DNA of 64,000 nucleotides, taken from the NCBI RefSeq assembly GCF_000987835.1, contig NZ_CP011308.1, positions 1,178,001 to 1,242,000 of the forward strand, in the 5' to 3' direction. How positions within the stretch are numbered: position 1 is the stretch's first letter; the number at the start of each line of letters is the position of its first letter. This document shows, piece by piece, positions 34,781-42,956 of this stretch. A program made the position numbers and the translations under genes. Below the pieces are notes generated by a model. It ran no database searches. It was not told the DNA's origin and worked only from the letters and a program-made list of their open reading frames with translations. The stretch is from Sulfurovum lithotrophicum. GTDB taxonomy: Bacteria > Campylobacterota > Campylobacteria > Campylobacterales > Sulfurovaceae.

Positions 34781-36337
34781 TTACGCCCCCATATTTTCAA
34801 GCTCGAAAAGCTGACTGTCAAATTCATGTTTCACTGCCTTGTAGACTTCCAGACTGATGGTTCCACTCTGATATCTTTCCAGTAGAGCCTTTGTCTCTTC
34901 CATGATCATTCTACGTTTTGTCTTGAGTACCTCTTCTTTGACCAGGGTCTCTTTGTCCACTTCTATTTTATTGAGCTCTTCGGAGAGCGCATCGATCTTT
35001 GTCTGGTATTCATTTGTCAGAGACTCAAGACTCTCTGCACTCAGAAAACGCCGTTTATGCAATTTGTCCATTTTTTCCATTATATCCTGATAAAGCAGAA
35101 TCTCCGTTTTGAGAAGTTCATAGTTTTTCAGCTGGGAAACAGGGGAAAGGATCCCCAGTATTTTCATCAGCGGCGACATCGTCATCCCCTGTACGAAGAT
35201 AGAGATGAGGACCACACCGAACACCAGTGTTACGATCAGCTCTTTCAATGCAAACGAGTCGGGAATACTGAGTGCCAGAACCATCGAGAGTGCGCCGCGA
35301 AGCCCTCCCCACGTCATCACTGCCGCCCAGGAAAAAGGAAACTTGTGATTGGTAGGGTAGAATACCGCCCAGGTACCTGTCACGACAAAAAAACGTGCGG
35401 CAAGCACTGAACCGTAAGCGATCAGAACAATGGGAGAAAGCTCCCACAGCAATGTCAGATTCACTGCAAAACCCATCAAAAGGAAGATAAGAGAGTTCAT
35501 GGCAAATGCGATGTATTCCCAAAAAGTTTCCGTAGCAAGGCGTATAGAAGGGAAAAGTATCTCTGACAAACCTTTTCCTCCGGTGATAAGCCCTGCGGCT
35601 ACCGTACTCATGACACCGGAGACACCAAGCCTGTCCGCGATAAGAAATGAACCGTATGCTGCGATGGTCGTCAGTGTAATCGTGATCATCGCATCATCGA
35701 GGTGGTGCATCACCGCAGCTGTAGCAAGCCCGACTATGGCACCCACAAGCAGACCGAAACCGACGATTCTGAAGAAATCAACTACAGCATCCTGCGGTGT
35801 TCCCAAATGTCCCAAAATATACTGCATGGCAAGAATAAAGACAACAATAGATGTACCGTCATTAAGAAGGCTTTCACTTTCTATGAGCAGTCTCAGCCGT
35901 CTGGGTGCACCCAGTTTGTTGAAAAGAGAGACGACCGCTACCGGGTCGGTCGCAGCAACAGCCGCACCAAAGAGGATACCAACAGGCCAGGTGATCGCAT
36001 TGATCTGGGCAAAATGAACACTCACAGGGACCATAACGGCAGCCGTAAGCAGTGTCGAAGCGATCACCCCGGGAATGACCAGTGTGGCAATGGGCCAGCC
36101 GTCACGCCACAGTTCTGAAGCCCGCAGATGGATCGCCGCTTCAAAAATGAGCGGCGGCAGAAAGACAGAGTAAAGCAGTTCCTGTGTCAAAGACGGCGGA
36201 TGCAAAAGGTGTAATCCCCCCAGCATAAGCCCTACAGCCACCAATGCAATGGTATAGGGAAGATTGATATACCTCGTAATGACCGCAACAATAGAAGCAA
36301 TGACAAAGAGTATCAGTATTACCGATTCATACGACAT
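34781..36337 (-). CDS. Na+/H+ antiporter, CPA1/NhaP type
   Basis: 518 residues with about twelve helices followed by a cytoplasmic coiled-coil tail (about 400-518). The ion-binding ATDPVAVVSLFNKLGAP with its conserved Asp, LIESESLLNDGTSIVVF and the later TWGGLRGALSMVLALSIP are characteristic of CPA1 exchangers. Exchanges Na+ or K+ for protons across the inner membrane. It lies between NRAMP-like and DedA genes in one minus-strand run with gaps under 10 bp. Confidence 0.85.
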   Translation of the reverse strand: MSYESVILILFVIASIVAVITRYINLPYTIALVAVGLMLGGLHLLHPPSLTQELLYSVFLPPLIFEAAIHLRASELWRDGWPIATLVIPGVIASTLLTAAVMVPVSVHFAQINAITWPVGILFGAAVAATDPVAVVSLFNKLGAPRRLRLLIESESLLNDGTSIVVFILAMQYILGHLGTPQDAVVDFFRIVGFGLLVGAIVGLATAAVMHHLDDAMITITLTTIAAYGSFLIADRLGVSGVMSTVAAGLITGGKGLSEILFPSIRLATETFWEYIAFAMNSLIFLLMGFAVNLTLLWELSPIVLIAYGSVLAARFFVVTGTWAVFYPTNHKFPFSWAAVMTWGGLRGALSMVLALSIPDSFALKELIVTLVFGVVLISIFVQGMTMSPLMKILGILSPVSQLKNYELLKTEILLYQDIMEKMDKLHKRRFLSAESLESLTNEYQTKIDALSEELNKIEVDKETLVKEEVLKTKRRMIMEETKALLERYQSGTISLEVYKAVKHEFDSQLFELENMGA

Positions 36338-36346
36338 CTGTTCCTC

Positions 36347-37600
36347 CTACCCTATCCATTGCCAGACCATCACGACGGTAAGCCCGAGTGTAACAAGCAT
36401 GGCAAACAGGGAAAAAACGTTTTGAAACCGTGTGGCGACATACTCACCCATGATCGTTTTGTTATTTCCGATCGCCAGGGCGAAAGCTATGAGAACGGGA
36501 ATGAGCATTCCGTTGAGCACTTGGGAATAGTACAGTGCATCGACGACGGTAATACCCGGATACATATCGATCATATCTCCAATGATCAGCGCACCGATAA
36601 ATACGATATAGAACCCTTTCGCATCACTGACTTTGTAATCCATACCCTCCCGCCAGCCAAAAGTATCGGCTACGGCATAGGCGGTCGATCCTGCCAGTAC
36701 AGGAATCGCCAGAAAACCGGCAACAACAATACCCAGTGCGAACAGGGCAAAAGCATAATCCCCTGCGGCAGGACGCAGGGCTTCCGTCAGTGTCATAACA
36801 TCTTCTATATTGCTGTGGGTACCATAGAGCATCACTGCCCCGGTGATAATCATGGCATAAGCGAGCAGGTTCGAGTAGACCATACCGGTGATAGTGTCGA
36901 AACCGACTTCATCTGCCTGAACGATACTTTTTTTCTCTTCTTTTTCTTCCGCCGCCTGCCAGAACATCAGGTAGGGAGAAATGGTCGTTCCCAGCATTCC
37001 GAGCGCTGCAATGATCCACGCACTGTTCATCTCTATATGCGGCACCAGTGTATTTTTCAGCAGCAGCAGTACCGGCGGTTTAGAAAGAACAGCTGCAATG
37101 ATATAGACGACAAGGACTGCTGTCATGCCAATGAAGATCGATTTTATCTTTTTATATTGACCAAAGGTGATCAAGTAGGCGATGAGTGCAGTAATAGGGA
37201 TGAGAAAATACACGGTACGATAACCGGTGAGTGTATGGAAAATAGCCGCGATTGCATTAAGGTCTGCACCGATGGTCAGGATGTTGGCCAGAGCCAGTAT
37301 CATGATCATCAGAACGGTCAGTTTTTTTGAATAGTATGCTGTTGTGATCTCCGGCAGGCTTTTCCCTGTCACGATCGCAATGCGCGCCACCAGGTTCTGG
37401 ATAGCGATCATCATCGGTGTTGAAAGCAGCAGAAGCCATAACTGGGAAAAACCGGTCGTAGCTCCGACGACCGTGTAGGTAACGATTCCGGCCGGATCGT
37501 CCCCTGCCCCGCCGGTAATGAGACCCGGCCCGAGCTGCTTTATGCGTTCACGGTTTTTGGCAATGTCAAAACGTATCTTTTCTTTAAGTCTTAACTGCAT
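36347..37600 (-). CDS. NRAMP-related divalent metal transporter, divergent metal site
   Basis: 417 residues, eleven helices. LGPGLITGGAGDDPAGIVTY in helix one and LGTTISPYLMFWQAAEE in helix six align with NRAMP. The canonical DPGN reads DPAG, and the helix-six methionine of the MPH motif is replaced (ISPY). Loss of that methionine is associated with transport of ions other than Mn/Fe, such as Mg2+, in NRAMP-related transporters, so substrate is uncertain. ATG at 37600 has GGGAAG just upstream; a GTG at 37603 is an alternative. Confidence 0.75.
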   Translation of the reverse strand: MQLRLKEKIRFDIAKNRERIKQLGPGLITGGAGDDPAGIVTYTVVGATTGFSQLWLLLLSTPMMIAIQNLVARIAIVTGKSLPEITTAYYSKKLTVLMIMILALANILTIGADLNAIAAIFHTLTGYRTVYFLIPITALIAYLITFGQYKKIKSIFIGMTAVLVVYIIAAVLSKPPVLLLLKNTLVPHIEMNSAWIIAALGMLGTTISPYLMFWQAAEEKEEKKSIVQADEVGFDTITGMVYSNLLAYAMIITGAVMLYGTHSNIEDVMTLTEALRPAAGDYAFALFALGIVVAGFLAIPVLAGSTAYAVADTFGWREGMDYKVSDAKGFYIVFIGALIIGDMIDMYPGITVVDALYYSQVLNGMLIPVLIAFALAIGNNKTIMGEYVATRFQNVFSLFAMLVTLGLTVVMVWQWIG

Positions 37601-37663
37601 CACTTCCCTTGTCTTAGCTTATCTATCCTCTTGACTTAATATCTGAACCGTTTATAGTGCGGG

Positions 37664-39067
37664 TCAGGAGAGGTATATCACCTCTTCCGGTGCAACAATA
37701 TGTGCTTTTTCATGCAACTTTTCACCCATGACTTTTCTAAGAACTTCCTGTTTTTCTTCTTCTCCGTGAATGAGGAAAATACGCTGCAGATCTTCGATAT
37801 CTTTTACCCACTTGATGATGCCGTTCTGGTCGGCATGTGCGGAAAAACCGTTGATCGTATACATACTTGCCTTGATACGGATATCTTCATGATAGATCTT
37901 GATCCATTTGGCGCCGTCCACGATACGTCGTCCCAATGTCCCTACTGCCTGGTAGCCGACAAAAATCACTGCATTTTTAGGGTTCCACAAACGGTTCTTG
38001 AAATGATGCAGTATTCTGCCCCCGTTACACATACCGCTTCCTGCGATGATGATCGCCCGTTCGTCAACATCATTGATCGCTTTGGATTCATCCACGGTAA
38101 GCGTATAGTTCAATCCGTCGAAATCAAATACCGTACCGTCACGCTTCTTGATCGTCTGGCATTCGGTACTCAGGAGTTCTTCTGCAAACTCTTTATAGAC
38201 AGCGGTCGCCCGGGTTGCCATGGGACTGTCCAGAAAGATCTTGCATTCAGGCAGTTCTTTTTTATCATGCATCTCTTTGAGAATACAGAGAAGCTCCTGT
38301 GTCCGTTCTATGGCAAAAGAAGGGATAATGACATTTCCCCAGTTCTCGAGTGTTTTGGTAATGACGGAACGGAACTCCTCTTCACTCTCCAGCGCACCCT
38401 TGTGGTTACGGTCACCATAGGTGGATTCCACATAAAGGAAATCCGCTGATTTACACGGAACGAGATTGGGGATGACCATATCATTGTCATTTCCGATATC
38501 TCCGGAAAAAACGATATGGCGTTCTTCGTTCCCTTCTTTGTAACGTATCTCTATATAGGCAGACCCGAGAATATGCCCGGCATTACGGTAAGTAACCGTG
38601 ACATCTTTACAAAGTTCAAAGGGTTTGTCATACTCCGGCATGATATGCGGCAGTGCCAATGCAGCCTGAACATCTTTCTCTTCATAAAGCGGTAAAAGTA
38701 CTTTTCCTTCGTTTCCTCTTCTCTGTGCTTTCTTATAGTGGGTATGATAATCCTCTTTCATGATCTTTGCACTATCAAGCAACACGACTTCTGCCAGGGC
38801 AAACGTAGCATCTGTAGCAACAATGGTCCCGCTAAAGCCTTCCTTGACCAGCTTGGGTATCCTCCCCACATGATCGAGGTGTGCATGGGTTACCAGCAGA
38901 TAATCAACACTCTTCGCATCAAAATCAAACAGACCGTAATTGCGATGCTCCTCGCGCCCCTGGAACATCCCGCAATCTACAAGAATACGTGTTCCGCTGT
39001 CAAGTTCAAGCAGGTGACATGACCCGGTCACGACTTCCGCTGCTCCGTATGATACTACTGTTGCCAT
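37664..39067 (-). CDS. Metallo-beta-lactamase/beta-CASP RNase
   Basis: 467 residues. Zinc ligands in VTHAHLDHVG (H61, H63, D65, H66), NAGHILGSAY and FSGDIGNDND. The beta-CASP domain has PSFAIERTQELL and IIAGSGMCNGGRILHHF, and NGFSAHADQNGI gives the final histidine motif. This is the CPSF-73/YSH1-like prokaryotic family that processes RNA by endo- and/or exonuclease action. AAGGAG precedes the ATG. No obvious partner gene. Confidence 0.85.
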   Translation of the reverse strand: MATVVSYGAAEVVTGSCHLLELDSGTRILVDCGMFQGREEHRNYGLFDFDAKSVDYLLVTHAHLDHVGRIPKLVKEGFSGTIVATDATFALAEVVLLDSAKIMKEDYHTHYKKAQRRGNEGKVLLPLYEEKDVQAALALPHIMPEYDKPFELCKDVTVTYRNAGHILGSAYIEIRYKEGNEERHIVFSGDIGNDNDMVIPNLVPCKSADFLYVESTYGDRNHKGALESEEEFRSVITKTLENWGNVIIPSFAIERTQELLCILKEMHDKKELPECKIFLDSPMATRATAVYKEFAEELLSTECQTIKKRDGTVFDFDGLNYTLTVDESKAINDVDERAIIIAGSGMCNGGRILHHFKNRLWNPKNAVIFVGYQAVGTLGRRIVDGAKWIKIYHEDIRIKASMYTINGFSAHADQNGIIKWVKDIEDLQRIFLIHGEEEKQEVLRKVMGEKLHEKAHIVAPEEVIYLS

Positions 39068-39152
39068 TTTTGCTCCTTTATGGCTGATATGGTACTTCTA
39101 TGAACAGTATAGCACTTTTAAGTAAACATTAATTTTGTCATAAACAAACAAT

Positions 39153-39307
39153 TCACCAGTCTATACCTTCCTGCGGGTCAAAATCATCCGGATCCACTTT
39201 TTCCTGTTTGCAGCCGCCCGGTTTTGTTTCACCGTATTTCTTGTAGGCGAATCCTGCAAGAATGATCAGCAGTGCCAAAATAATAAATATCAATAAGGGT
39301 TTTTCAT
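39153..39307 (-). pseudogene. Small membrane protein gene with a one-base frameshift near its start
   Basis: Reading minus from ATG at 39307 stops after five codons. If the A-run in ATGAAAAACCC had one more A, the frame would read MKKPLLIFIILALLIILAGF, then AYKKYGETKPGGCKQEKVDP, then DDFDPQEGIDW and a stop: 51 residues with one membrane helix and an acidic tail. The long, sensible frame argues for a real gene with a recent deletion or a sequencing error. An extended -10 (TGCTATAGT) lies just upstream. Within 39068-39369, the rest is promoter-like sequence for the + strand gene. Confidence 0.5.
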
Positions 39308-39369
39308 AATACCAACTATAGCAAAATATTTTTAGATATAATAATCATCACTTATTATAGGAGAAGTAT

Positions 39370-40725
39370 ATGGAAAAAATATGGGCATTCATCATGATGC
39401 ACCAGATCGAGACACTGCTGCTTGGCTTTGGTGCGATCGTTCTGGCTTTCATCATCACACACTGGCAGGAAGTGAAGTTCTGGTGGCTGAACTTTACCTA
39501 CAATTTTCCTATCATCGGTAAAATCTCCCGCCTCGCACAGGATATCGAAGGGTTTGATGAAAAACACAAATGGTTCTACTCCGAAGAGCGTCTCTGCCGA
39601 GACTACTACAACTTCTATGAAAAAGTGGACAAGGACAGCGAATCGTACGACGAGGCCAAAGAGTACCTGCATGCCGCAGGTGAATTGGGACGCAAACCGA
39701 CTCCTACCTTTATCTGGATCATGATCTTTGTGCTTGTCATTGTCGAAGCCTTCGGTTTTGCCTATGTACTGGCAGGGTTCACCATCCCCGGAGCCAGTGA
39801 AGCGACACAGCAGAAAGGTGCTATCGGCGTGGCTGCCATGCTTGCCATCCTGCTGGTCTGGCTGACGCATATGACAGGACAGGAACTGCACAAAAACACG
39901 CTCATCAAGAAGATCCGCCGCTGGTACAAGAACGACAATGCCGGCGGTTCGAACTGGAGAGACCTCAAACCTGACGAGCAGCTCATCAGCATCGACAACA
40001 CTTTTGACGACAGTAGTTCTCCCAACTACATCAGAATGCTCAACCGTCTCGATGTGAACGATAAGGTCAAGACGACCTATACAAAGACCATTCTGACACT
40101 GATCTTCATCTTTGCCGTTGCCATCGGGGCAACCTATATCAGACACCAGGTCCTGACGCAGGAGATCGCCAGTTCCCATGAAACGGCAATGAATATCTTC
40201 AACGAAGATGCTTCACCTTTTGCAGGAGCGGAGAATGCCGGCAGCGATGACGACATCGGCGCACTCTTCGGAGATGACGCTGCAGCAGATGCCAAAGAAG
40301 ACCTCTCTTCACTGTTCGGAGATAACGCAAAAGATGCGACAACCCCGGCAGAAAAGAATACGGCGGCAATCGAAGATGAAACAAACCAGAAAGGCGGCGA
40401 CGCCACCTTTATTGTACTGGGACTGATGTTCATATTCATACAGATACTGGGTATCTTCTTCGGAATGCACTGGGACTTTGCAGGACGCGAATCCAAGGAG
40501 GCCTACGAGTGCCTGAGAGGCTTTGCAACCAAAAAAGCCTTCCTTTCCTACTACGACAGGGTCAAAACACACATTGCAAGGGTAGCGCAGCAGCAGCTTC
40601 AGAAACTGCAGCACAAGATGAACATCATCAACGACAACACGGGAACAGATGCCGAAACGACCGCCCTGCTGCGCAACAACAAAGAGAGAACTTTCCGACA
40701 GTACCTGACATTCGAGGACAAATGA
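39370..40725 (+). CDS. Unrecognised five-helix membrane protein with acidic repeat loop
   Basis: 451 residues, no family recognised. Hydrophobic helices at about 11-30, 114-136, 150-168, 236-256 and 345-367. A soluble tyrosine-rich segment (about 35-110) and an acidic alanine-rich loop (about 275-335) lie between them. The loop contains two related units, DDDIGALFGDDAA and KEDLSSLFGDNAK. The C-terminal 80 residues are helical (HIARVAQQQLQKLQHKMN). AGGAGAAG precedes the ATG. Its stop overlaps the start of the next gene, a secreted vWA-like protein, so the pair probably acts together at the inner membrane. Confidence 0.6.
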   Translation: MEKIWAFIMMHQIETLLLGFGAIVLAFIITHWQEVKFWWLNFTYNFPIIGKISRLAQDIEGFDEKHKWFYSEERLCRDYYNFYEKVDKDSESYDEAKEYLHAAGELGRKPTPTFIWIMIFVLVIVEAFGFAYVLAGFTIPGASEATQQKGAIGVAAMLAILLVWLTHMTGQELHKNTLIKKIRRWYKNDNAGGSNWRDLKPDEQLISIDNTFDDSSSPNYIRMLNRLDVNDKVKTTYTKTILTLIFIFAVAIGATYIRHQVLTQEIASSHETAMNIFNEDASPFAGAENAGSDDDIGALFGDDAAADAKEDLSSLFGDNAKDATTPAEKNTAAIEDETNQKGGDATFIVLGLMFIFIQILGIFFGMHWDFAGRESKEAYECLRGFATKKAFLSYYDRVKTHIARVAQQQLQKLQHKMNIINDNTGTDAETTALLRNNKERTFRQYLTFEDK

Positions 40726-41534
40726 TGAAACGACTATTTTTAACCCTTCTGACACTCGGTACACTGCTTCTGGCACGCAACGATGTGCCAAGCTGCTACA
40801 AAGCCCTGCAGATAGAGAACCCGAACCCTGCGGTGGAGAAAGAACTCTTCATTCTTGTCGACCAAACCACACCGCTTGACAAGAATATGATGATCTATAC
40901 CTACAAAAACATGATGAAGTTCATCAAGAACGGTTATGCCGTGACCATCGCCTCCTTTTCGGCCAACGCCAAAGGCAAATATACCGATGTACCCTACTCC
41001 GGAAGCCTCGAAGCGCTGCTGCCCGAAAGTGCAAAACACGAGATCGCAAAAAAGAAACTCAGAAAATACCAGGCCTGTATGAACGGACAGTACAAATATG
41101 CCAAGAAGAAAGCGACCAAAGCATTGGTCCATACACTAAAAGGTGCGAACAAGAAACTGCCACACTCAGACATCCTCAAGTCGCTCGACGATATTGCAGA
41201 ACACATCATCAAACCTTCCAAAGCCAAAGAGAAAGTGGTACTGCTGGTCTCGGATATGATGGAACACTCTTCCATCACCACCTTCTATTCCAAAGGTTCG
41301 CTCAGAAGGATCGATACAAAAAAAGAGATGACCAAACTGCAAAAGAGCGGTTACACAGCCGACTTCGACGGTGCGAGGGTCTACATCATCGGTGCAGGTA
41401 TGGTCGGGAAGAACAGCTACCGGGACTCCAAAACACTCAAAGCCCTCACCTCTTTCTGGGAAACCTACTTTAAAGCAAGCAATGCCAGACTACAGGCCAT
41501 CGGTACACCGATGCTACTGGAAGATGTCAAGTAA
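40722..41534 (+). CDS. Secreted vWA-like protein of unknown function
   Basis: 270 residues from MMKRLFLTLLTLGTLLL, a signal peptide ending near residue 20. KELFILVDQTTPLDKNM followed later by KEKVVLLVSDMMEHSSIT has the strand-DxT and strand-SD arrangement of a von Willebrand A-like fold, though the exact DxSxS metal site is not complete. Two cysteines (SCYKAL, QACMNG) may form a disulfide. The start overlaps the previous membrane protein gene (ATGATG; 40722 or 40725). Function unknown; it and its partner look like a two-gene membrane-associated system. Confidence 0.6.
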   Translation: MMKRLFLTLLTLGTLLLARNDVPSCYKALQIENPNPAVEKELFILVDQTTPLDKNMMIYTYKNMMKFIKNGYAVTIASFSANAKGKYTDVPYSGSLEALLPESAKHEIAKKKLRKYQACMNGQYKYAKKKATKALVHTLKGANKKLPHSDILKSLDDIAEHIIKPSKAKEKVVLLVSDMMEHSSITTFYSKGSLRRIDTKKEMTKLQKSGYTADFDGARVYIIGAGMVGKNSYRDSKTLKALTSFWETYFKASNARLQAIGTPMLLEDVK

Positions 41535-41540
41535 TATTGA

Positions 41541-41558
41541 GGGTTATTAGAGGTGCCC
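41541..41558. repeat. Solo end of the 266-bp foldback element family
   Basis: GGGTTATTAGAGGTGCCC matches the inverse of the left end of the copy at 59593 (GGGCCCCTCTAATAACCC) with one mismatch in 18. It sits 7 nt after the stop of the vWA-like gene. No 4-bp direct repeat flanks it, so it may be a decayed end. Confidence 0.5.
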
Positions 41559-41574
41559 ATAAGTACCATAGAGG

Positions 41575-41580
41575 TATAAT
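41575..41580 (+). promoter_or_regulatory. -10 box abutting the uracil-DNA glycosylase start
   Basis: TATAAT ends 6 nt before the ATG at 41587, inside the small dyad GAGGTATAATGCCTC (41571-41585). A start of transcription at or next to the ATG would give a leaderless mRNA. Confidence 0.5.
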
Positions 41581-41586
41581 GCCTCT

Positions 41587-42255
41587 ATGAAAAATCTACA
41601 CAATGCCCTTCTTTTAAAACAACTTTACCAGCTTAAGCAGTTGGGATACAGGTATACCGATATCACGCCCTATCAGGAAGAGAAGCTCGACCTTACCCTG
41701 CCTGACACACTGGACTCGCTGCAGAAACAGGCAATGAACTGCCACCTCTGTGAGCTGAGCAAAAGCCGAAAAAAGGTTGTTTTTGGAGAGGGAAATCCCC
41801 ATGCAAATATACTCATCATTGGAGAAGGTCCCGGAGCAACAGAAGACAGTACGGGAAAACCCTTTGTAGGACGTTCCGGGGAACTGCTCTCAAAAATGCT
41901 TGAGAATGTACTTGGGGTCACAAGACAAGAGGTCTACATTACCAACATCGTCAAGTGCCGTCCACCCAACAACAGAGCCCCTACTCCTACAGAGGCACAC
42001 ACCTGCCAACCCTACCTGCTCAAGCAGATAGAACTCATCAAACCCAAACTCATCCTCACGCTCGGGGCGACCGCCTACCACTATCTGACCGGAGACGATA
42101 CCGGCATCACCAAGGTCAGAGGCAGTATCCACAAACATGGAAACGCCACGCTCATACCCACCTACCATCCAAGTTATCTGCTGAGAAATCCCAGTGCCAA
42201 AAAAGAGGTATTTGAAGATCTCTTGAAAGTAAAAGAGTTGATGAAGAGCTTTTAA
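41587..42255 (+). CDS. Uracil-DNA glycosylase family 4 (iron-sulfur)
   Basis: 222 residues. Removes uracil from DNA. C52 and C55 (CHLC), C124 (VKCRPP) and C140 (HTCQPY) are the four [4Fe-4S] ligands; the active-site loop is IIGEGPGATEDSTGKPFVG and the C-terminal loop is TYHPSYLLRNP. The N-terminal 40 residues (leucine-rich helix) precede the usual catalytic core and recall the extension seen in phage-polymerase-like UDG members. Its promoter is so close that the transcript may be leaderless. Confidence 0.88.
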   Translation: MKNLHNALLLKQLYQLKQLGYRYTDITPYQEEKLDLTLPDTLDSLQKQAMNCHLCELSKSRKKVVFGEGNPHANILIIGEGPGATEDSTGKPFVGRSGELLSKMLENVLGVTRQEVYITNIVKCRPPNNRAPTPTEAHTCQPYLLKQIELIKPKLILTLGATAYHYLTGDDTGITKVRGSIHKHGNATLIPTYHPSYLLRNPSAKKEVFEDLLKVKELMKSF

Positions 42256-42261
42256 AGCATT

Positions 42262-42300
42262 TGTCATCTTGAACTTGTTTCATGTATTCTACGATATAAC
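42262..42300. repeat. Degenerate dispersed-repeat fragment
   Basis: TTGTCATCTTGAACTTGTTT followed by CATG resembles the half of a dispersed bacterial intergenic palindrome (GTCATCCTGAACTTGTTTCA type). The partner arm is absent. The remainder of 42256-42450 shows no gene or clear hairpin. Confidence 0.3.
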
Positions 42301-42450
42301 TACGAAATTAACTAAAGGTGAGTATCGCTCTAATCTTATTTTTTCACAGTTAAGTTTTTAACTGCGTAAAAGAGTAATTAACTGTAGAATTCTTCAATAT
42401 GTTGACCAATTCCGCACTATCTTCATCCGAGTCATCTGCAGACAACTACA

Positions 42451-42891
42451 CTAAAATTTTTCATTTTTGAAACTCTTCCACATATCCCCTATAGAATTAT
42501 ATTTATTAATACTACTTTGATTGCCTTCTGTTTTTGTGACGGTGATGTCGATTTTCTCTTTTTCTTCTATACGCGATCCGGGGTTATTCCCGTAGCCCAG
42601 CAGCTTGTAGGTCACAGCGAGTACGATCATGAAAACTCCCATCCACGAAACTGCTTTATCCAAGAACATTGCCTGTTTTACTTTTTTGTCATAAGGTTGC
42701 ACCGTTGCAAACCCTTTTATACATCGCAGCCTTGCCCGATACCCCTTCCAGAGTGATGTCTTCACACCTTTTTTTAAAATACATATTTCATTGTAGAGCT
42801 TTCTTATGAGAAAAAACTCCAAATAAGCCCCTATGACGAAGAGCAGGAAAAGCAAGAGTGCGATGGTATAGATCAGTATGTTTTCAAGCAT
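42451..42891 (-). CDS. Two-helix membrane protein, unrecognised
   Basis: 146 residues: helix at about 5-27 (IYTIALLLFLLFVIGAYLEF), a basic segment (KGVKTSLWKGYRARLRCIKG) and a second helix (WMGVFMIVLAVTYKLLGYG). A polar tail follows. No family recognised. First of four membrane-protein genes on the minus strand in an AT-rich stretch. Confidence 0.5.
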   Translation of the reverse strand: MLENILIYTIALLLFLLFVIGAYLEFFLIRKLYNEICILKKGVKTSLWKGYRARLRCIKGFATVQPYDKKVKQAMFLDKAVSWMGVFMIVLAVTYKLLGYGNNPGSRIEEKEKIDITVTKTEGNQSSINKYNSIGDMWKSFKNEKF

Positions 42892-42956
42892 GAGGCACCT
42901 TTATCGTGAAAATATTTTTCTGTTTTTGGTTTATTGTATCTCGCATTGTAGGAACA

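Noticed and set aside
39355-40179. A 274-residue minus-strand open frame
   Set aside because: Antisense to the five-helix membrane protein, with a cysteine/histidine-rich low-complexity composition and no ribosome site.
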